From the NCBI GenBank assembly GCA_005779525.1, contig SXIZ01000040.1, forward strand, positions 1-11,829: a stretch of DNA of 11,829 nt, read 5' to 3'. The stretch's first letter is position 1. Every line of letters starts with the position of its first letter. The translations under genes were made by a program, and so were the position numbers. Below the pieces are notes generated by a model that saw nothing but the letters and a program-made list of their open reading frames with translations, was not told where the DNA came from and did no database searches. This DNA is from Methylococcaceae bacterium (GTDB taxonomy: Bacteria > Pseudomonadota > Gammaproteobacteria > Methylococcales > Methylomonadaceae). Of the stretch, positions 9,001 to 11,829 are shown piece by piece.

Positions 9001-9131
9001 GTAAACTCAGGATCTTCAGCACGTCCCAGCGTAAAATACGCCTGTAGCCCGGACAACAGCAGCACTATCATTAGATAGGCCGTTAATGAAGGATGGCGCA
9101 ATGCCCATTCAGATAAATTTATCCCTTGCAT
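6069..9131 (-). CDS. RND-family efflux permease (AcrB/MexB-like, HAE1 type)
   Basis: This is the inner membrane proton antiporter of the pump. I start it at ATG 9131, giving 1020 residues beginning MQGINLSEWALRHPSL. That start lies 4 bases after the adaptor stop with GGAG upstream; an open extension to 9221 would overlap the adaptor gene and adds no family sequence. There are twelve expected membrane segments: the first at ~18-35, clusters at ~340-490 and ~865-1010, and two large periplasmic loops. TM4 carries GLLVDDAI with the proton-relay pair D403-D404 (AcrB D407/D408). In TM10 the position of AcrB K940 is Arg928 (motif GMIMRNSVILVD). The sequence resembles the TriC/MexK-like branch more than AcrB itself. 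The substrate is unknown; drugs, detergents, dyes or metabolites are all possible. Confidence 0.92.
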   Translation of the reverse strand: MQGINLSEWALRHPSLTAYLMIVLLLSGLQAYFTLGRAEDPEFTIKTMVVTAEWPGATAKEMELQVTDRMEKKLQEIPGLDYVQSYSKSGKSFIFVFLKESEPATNVPNAWYQVRKKLGDIRHELPEGVYGPFFNDEFGDTYGTIYAFTADGFSHAELKEKVDEVRQEFLRIPDVAKVDLLGVQEEKIFIEFSLHKFATIGIDPIIIANIVHQQNTMNPAGQINGATDAIRMRVSGDLQSVEALRELGFVANNRQFRLGDISTIYRGYADPPTPQFRYNGEPAIGLAISMRKGGDILKLGQHLEQDIARLNAHLPAGIEIHKVSDQPQVVKNSINEFMKTLGEAIVIVLSVSFLSLGWRTGLVVALSIPLVLAITFLVMKICGIDLHRISLGALIIALGLLVDDAIISVEMMVVKMEQGWDRFKAATFAYRSTAFPMLTGTLVSVAGFMPVGFAKSSAGEYCISIFEVVGIALIASWVVAVIFTPFIGFKILPEYATHAQQHEQDAYQGGIYRIFRRLLQLSLRYRRSVLLITLLTFIGAVTLFRQVEQQFFPYSDRPELLVDLWLPQGVSIIASGSQAQKVEQLLQADADVKNYVTYVGTGSTRFYLPLDQQLQHDNFAQLVILTKDLEARERVMRRLQTAFAQQDFTVLRARVNRLENGPPVGFPVQFRVSGPDHQQTRKIAEEVAAIVRQNPAMQDVHLDWGEQSKILHHEVDLDKIRGLGISSQDIGLLLQAALSGYEITEYRENNKLIKVLARAEAQYRSDPSRVGEFYIHTPKGPAVPLEQLVTIHHTFEDGIIWRRDRFPVFTVRGDVVGNQQAPDVTAQIIPMLTAIRAKLPDGYRIEAGGAVESSSKAQESINAIMPLMLFTITTLLMLQLHSLQRTLMVLLTAPLGLIGVALILLIMHVPFGFVATLGVIALAGMIMRNSVILVDQIDTDIASGTSAQQAIIDAALRRLRPILLTAAAAILGMIPLTQSVFWGPMAVSIMGGLLVATVLTLLFLPALYATWFKVDYAAHE

Positions 9132-9135
9132 GAAT

Positions 9136-10251
9136 TTATGGCTCCAAGGGTTTGACCTGTTGTCCTGCAAGTAACTTATGCACCCCTGCAGTAACGATAC
9201 GCTCGCCCGTATCAACCCCACTGCTTAAAAGCACTCGATCCTCTTGATAACTATCAACCTGTACTTTACGCGGTTGTACATGATTATCTGCGCTAACTAT
9301 CCACAGCTGCGCTTGTCCTTGATCACTACTGAGCGCAGTTAACGGCACATTGGCCAGTTTTTTATTGGTATGTACATCAATCTGCACCGTGGTCGTTAAC
9401 CCAGGATGCACCGCAGCATCCGCATTTTCTAAAGCAATGCGAGCACTGAAGGTTCGGGTAACTTCATCGACCCCAGGAGAAACTTCACGTACATGCCCAT
9501 AATAAATTTTTTGCGGGGCAGCCCATAGACTGACTTTGACGCTGTCTGCATGCGCTAAATGCTCGAACTGGTTTTCGGGGACGTGTATTGCCGCTTCAAA
9601 TTCTTCGTCTCGCGCTAAAGTAAATGCCATTTGACCGACATTAAGCACTTGACCAACTTCAGCTTTAACCTGAGTAATTACCCCATCGGCAGGGGCGCGT
9701 AACTCAGTATAAGATAAGCGCTGTTGTCTTAAAGCGAGTGCGGCTTGCGCCTGCTTGACTTTGGCAACCAACAATTGCACCTGATCCTCACGTTTTTGCA
9801 CTGCCGCCTGACTAGTTAAGGCTTGTTGATATAAATTCTTTAAATGGCCCAAATCGTCGCGCGCGACAGCTAATTCAACTTCCGCAGCTTTTAACTGCGC
9901 TTGTGCAGCGGTATGCTCCCATTGCAATTCTGCTGGTTCTAAGATAGCCAATACTTGCTGTTTTTTTACCCGCATACCCACATCGACCAAACGCTGTTGC
10001 ATTTTTCCTGGGACTTGGAACCCTAACGGCAACTCATGACGGACCCGAATTTCCCCAGAGTAACGAATACTGATAACTTGCTCAGTTAATTGCACAGGCA
10101 GAACTTTGACAGCCCGAACATTATCTAGAGTTTCGGTCGTAACTTCTGGCGCAGATTGCTGACAAGCACTCATGCAAACACCTAGCACGATGCACAATAA
10201 TTTTGCAGGCCGATTTAAGACTATACAACGCATAAAATACTTGTTATTCAT
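9136..10251 (-). CDS. RND efflux periplasmic adaptor (membrane fusion protein), predicted lipoprotein
   Basis: This 371-residue adaptor links the RND permease to the outer membrane factor. A signal segment ends in M-S-A-C (Cys30), a slightly weak lipobox, so it is probably anchored in the inner membrane by lipid. Order of parts: a beta-barrel/lipoyl half with GFQVPGKMQQRLVDVGMRVKK (75-95), an alpha-helical hairpin rich in Ala, Gln and Leu (~110-175), the second lipoyl half (LRAPADGVITQVKAEVGQ), then beta-barrel and membrane-proximal domains (PGLTTTVQIDV, VPLTAL). It is the first gene of the leftward operon; the permease follows after 4 bases. A second in-frame ATG at 10233 is possible. No regulator gene of the TetR or MarR type lies beside the operon. 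Confidence 0.92.
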   Translation of the reverse strand: MNNKYFMRCIVLNRPAKLLCIVLGVCMSACQQSAPEVTTETLDNVRAVKVLPVQLTEQVISIRYSGEIRVRHELPLGFQVPGKMQQRLVDVGMRVKKQQVLAILEPAELQWEHTAAQAQLKAAEVELAVARDDLGHLKNLYQQALTSQAAVQKREDQVQLLVAKVKQAQAALALRQQRLSYTELRAPADGVITQVKAEVGQVLNVGQMAFTLARDEEFEAAIHVPENQFEHLAHADSVKVSLWAAPQKIYYGHVREVSPGVDEVTRTFSARIALENADAAVHPGLTTTVQIDVHTNKKLANVPLTALSSDQGQAQLWIVSADNHVQPRKVQVDSYQEDRVLLSSGVDTGERIVTAGVHKLLAGQQVKPLEP

Positions 10252-10289
10252 AGACTTACTTTAAATAAAACACCTGCAAATAGAAAGGA

Positions 10290-10331
10290 AACAACGGCCG
10301 AGTCTGCACCTAGGGTGCAAAGCTCGTTGTT
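10290..10331 (-). terminator. Interrupted hairpin between yebC and the efflux operon, probable terminator
   Basis: The pairs AACAAC (10290-10295)/GTTGTT (10326-10331), GAG/CTC and TGCACC (10305-10310)/GGTGCA (10314-10319) nest around a TAG loop. Read leftward, it follows the yebC stop by about 30 bases and is succeeded by a weak T-rich run. It would end or attenuate yebC transcripts before the adaptor gene. The poor T-tract leaves room for read-through or a 5' leader role for the efflux mRNA. Confidence 0.5.
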
Positions 10332-10362
10332 GCATTTACAGTTTACCTAATTTGAATGGGTG

Positions 10363-11109
10363 CTAACCTAATTCAGCCAACACTTGGTCACTGATTTCAG
10401 CGTTGGAATAGACTGTTTGCACATCATCTAAGTCTTCAAGCGCATCAATGAGTTTAAGCAGCTTTTCTGCATCTTCAACATTCAAAGCTACCGTGATCTC
10501 CGCTTGCATCAAGAGCTCAGCACTACTAGCAATGAATCCCGCTTGAGCCAAGGCATCTTTAATACTCTGCAGAGATTCGGGAGGGGTGGTCACATCTATA
10601 GAACCCTCATCCTGGGTACTGACATCTGAGGCCCCCGCCTCTAATGCAACTTCAAGCATCGCATCCTCATCCACTTCTTGTTCAAAGCTAATGCTACCTA
10701 ACTTTTTAAACAGATACGCCACAGAACCGTCGGTCCCTAGATTTCCACCTGCTTTAGTAAATGCATGGCGAACATCGGCAACGGTGCGATTACGATTATC
10801 ACTCAAACAATCCACGAGGATTGCCGTTCCCCCCGGACCATAGCCTTCGTAGCGAATATGCTCGTAATTGACGCCTTCTTGCGCTCCGGCCGCTTTTTTT
10901 ATGGCATTATCGATAGTATCACGGCGCATATTCGCGCCTAATGCTTTATCAATAGCGGTACGTAATGCCGGATTACTGAGTGGGTCGATACCCGAAGTTT
11001 TAACTGCAACAGTAATTTCACGTAGCATTTTGGTAAAAATTTTGCCTCGTTTAGCATCCTGACCTGCTTTACGATGTTTAATATTTGCCCATTTACTATG
11101 CCCTGCCAT
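10363..11109 (-). CDS. yebC: YebC/PmpR (TACO1 family) protein
   Basis: This is a conserved 248-residue soluble cytoplasmic protein. Family members have been described as DNA-binding transcription regulators and, more recently, as ribosome-associated factors that help translation of difficult stretches such as polyproline; the mitochondrial TACO1 is a translational activator. The start at ATG 11109 is set by the family's invariant MAGHSKWANIKHRK and by GGGAG (11114-11118) four bases upstream. An open extension to 11151 is not family-like. The full TACO1 fold is present, including NMRRDTIDNAIKKA, YEGYGPGG and DCLSDNRNRT, and the length is normal. In many Gammaproteobacteria yebC lies beside ruvC, which is not the case here. 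A possible -10 box, TATAGT, lies at 11168-11163 on the same strand without a clear -35 box. Confidence 0.96.
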   Translation of the reverse strand: MAGHSKWANIKHRKAGQDAKRGKIFTKMLREITVAVKTSGIDPLSNPALRTAIDKALGANMRRDTIDNAIKKAAGAQEGVNYEHIRYEGYGPGGTAILVDCLSDNRNRTVADVRHAFTKAGGNLGTDGSVAYLFKKLGSISFEQEVDEDAMLEVALEAGASDVSTQDEGSIDVTTPPESLQSIKDALAQAGFIASSAELLMQAEITVALNVEDAEKLLKLIDALEDLDDVQTVYSNAEISDQVLAELG

Positions 11110-11118
11110 AATACTCCC

Positions 11119-11458
11119 AAACGTTAATGAAAAGCTTAAAATATAACTCACTCTAGACTTACACTATACCTAGGTTGCCGCAATTGAAGTGGCAAAACCC
11201 CAGAAAACCCGATGATATCCGTCACCTAGATACGCGCTCCTTACTCTATCCTTGATTAGAACCAAACTTACAGCTCCGCGGCTATTCGCTGGCCTTGAAA
11301 CTCTAACTTTACCAAACCAATCTAAAACAATTCTAACACTTCAACCAGCGAGATTAAATCCACGTAGCCATATTGGCTTATTTGTTATCTAAGCTTGATT
11401 AATTGAGCAACACTCCCTAAACTTCTCCCTTAATACCCTGAATCAAACTAATCCAACT
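11119..11458. other. Divergent non-coding region between yebC and the PilZ gene
   Basis: About 340 bases without a supportable gene; promoters for both flanking genes must lie here. Seen are a leftward -10-like TATAGT (11168-11163), a 5-base stem AGCCA-TAT-TGGCT (11366-11378), and an imperfect 16-base palindrome GCTTGATTAATTGAGC (11393-11408) with two mismatched pairs. The last two sit 65-110 bases before the PilZ start and could be operator or promoter-proximal elements; this is a guess from symmetry alone. Confidence 0.35.
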
Positions 11459-11462
11459 ATGC

Positions 11463-11467
11463 AGGAG
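11463..11467 (+). promoter_or_regulatory. Ribosome-binding site AGGAG that decides the PilZ start
   Basis: AGGAG lies six bases before ATG 11474. It falls inside the five extra codons that would be translated from the upstream ATG at 11459, which has no such signal. The 11474 start is therefore preferred. Confidence 0.75.
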
Positions 11468-11473
11468 ATTAAT

Positions 11474-11773
11474 ATGCTCGAATATGATGAAAAACGCGAC
11501 TATATCCGTATGGATATTGATTGTGATATTACTTATCGTTTAGCGGATTCTGACGAGGTTCTTCATGGTCGATGCACATCAATTAGTGGCGCGGGCATAT
11601 CTTTTATCAGTGATAATAACTATGAAACGGGTAAGGCTATGGAAGTCCGGGTACTTCCCGCACGCTCAGTCACCCCACCAATGATAGCCTTTATTGAAGT
11701 CGTCCGCAGTAATCGTTTGGCTGAAGGAAATTACGAAATAGCGGCAGCTATCAAAAGCATTAAAACCGACTAA
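11474..11773 (+). CDS. Small single-domain PilZ protein
   Basis: This 99-residue cytoplasmic protein begins MLEYDEKRDYIRMDIDCD. PilZ domains bind cyclic di-GMP through an R-x3-R motif and a D/N-x-S-x2-G motif. Here R8-D-Y-I-R12 is intact, but the second motif reads S36-I-S-G-A-G41, with Ser in place of Asp/Asn. Binding is likely but may be weaker. The whole protein is one PilZ beta-barrel with no partner domain, so it would act by binding another protein, as other stand-alone PilZ adaptors do in motility, biofilm or type IV pilus control. It is transcribed divergently from yebC, and no diguanylate cyclase or flagellar gene is nearby. The target is unknown. Confidence 0.85.
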   Translation: MLEYDEKRDYIRMDIDCDITYRLADSDEVLHGRCTSISGAGISFISDNNYETGKAMEVRVLPARSVTPPMIAFIEVVRSNRLAEGNYEIAAAIKSIKTD

Positions 11774-11829
11774 CTGGCAGACAGCTTCAATCATATTCAA
11801 CATCAATATATGTACACTATTACCAAAGA

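Noticed and set aside
9132..9221. 30-residue upstream extension of the RND permease
   Set aside because: It overlaps the adaptor gene. The family sequence begins at MQGINLSEWALRHPSL, with GGAG placed before ATG 9131.

Overview
The window looks like chromosomal DNA from a Gammaproteobacterium. Supporting signs are an AcrB-type efflux permease with a NodT-type outer membrane factor, two convincing lipobox signals (outer membrane factor and sulfatase), a TACO1/YebC gene, a small PilZ protein and a LuxR-type regulator with an acyl-homoserine-lactone (AHL) pocket. Genus cannot be fixed from sequence alone. Coding DNA is of moderate G+C; the first ~690 bases are clearly more A+T-rich.

Left part (1-1650): an A+T-rich, mostly non-coding stretch. 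It holds the start of a leftward secreted-protein reading frame that stops after 39 codons (15-134), a 76-base hairpin repeat of the GGTTGG...CCAACC type (177-252), and a LuxR-family regulator (691-1403). The regulator's first ~18 codons lie in a different frame from the rest; one missing base near 740-750 explains this and restores a normal 237-residue protein. No luxI-like gene is visible.

Middle (1648-4562): a two-gene rightward unit. It encodes a lipoprotein-type sulfatase and, two bases later, a formylglycine-generating enzyme (FGE) with its own signal peptide and an intact Cys-x4-Cys active site. Together they form a self-contained sulfatase plus activating enzyme, apparently both exported. 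The sulfatase active-site motif is the variant C-A-V-T-R.

Right-centre (4622-10251): a leftward tripartite efflux operon of periplasmic adaptor, RND permease and outer membrane factor. The genes are tightly packed, with a 4-base gap and then a 17-base overlap. It converges on the sulfatase/FGE unit.

Right end (10290-11773): a probable terminator hairpin, leftward yebC with a strong ribosome-binding site, a divergent non-coding stretch, and a rightward single-domain PilZ gene whose start is fixed by a good ribosome-binding site.

I see no tRNA, rRNA, CRISPR array, transposase or phage gene. Most of the window is recognisable. The most unusual points are the apparently exported FGE beside a sulfatase with a non-canonical motif, and the frameshifted AHL receptor just upstream of that pair.
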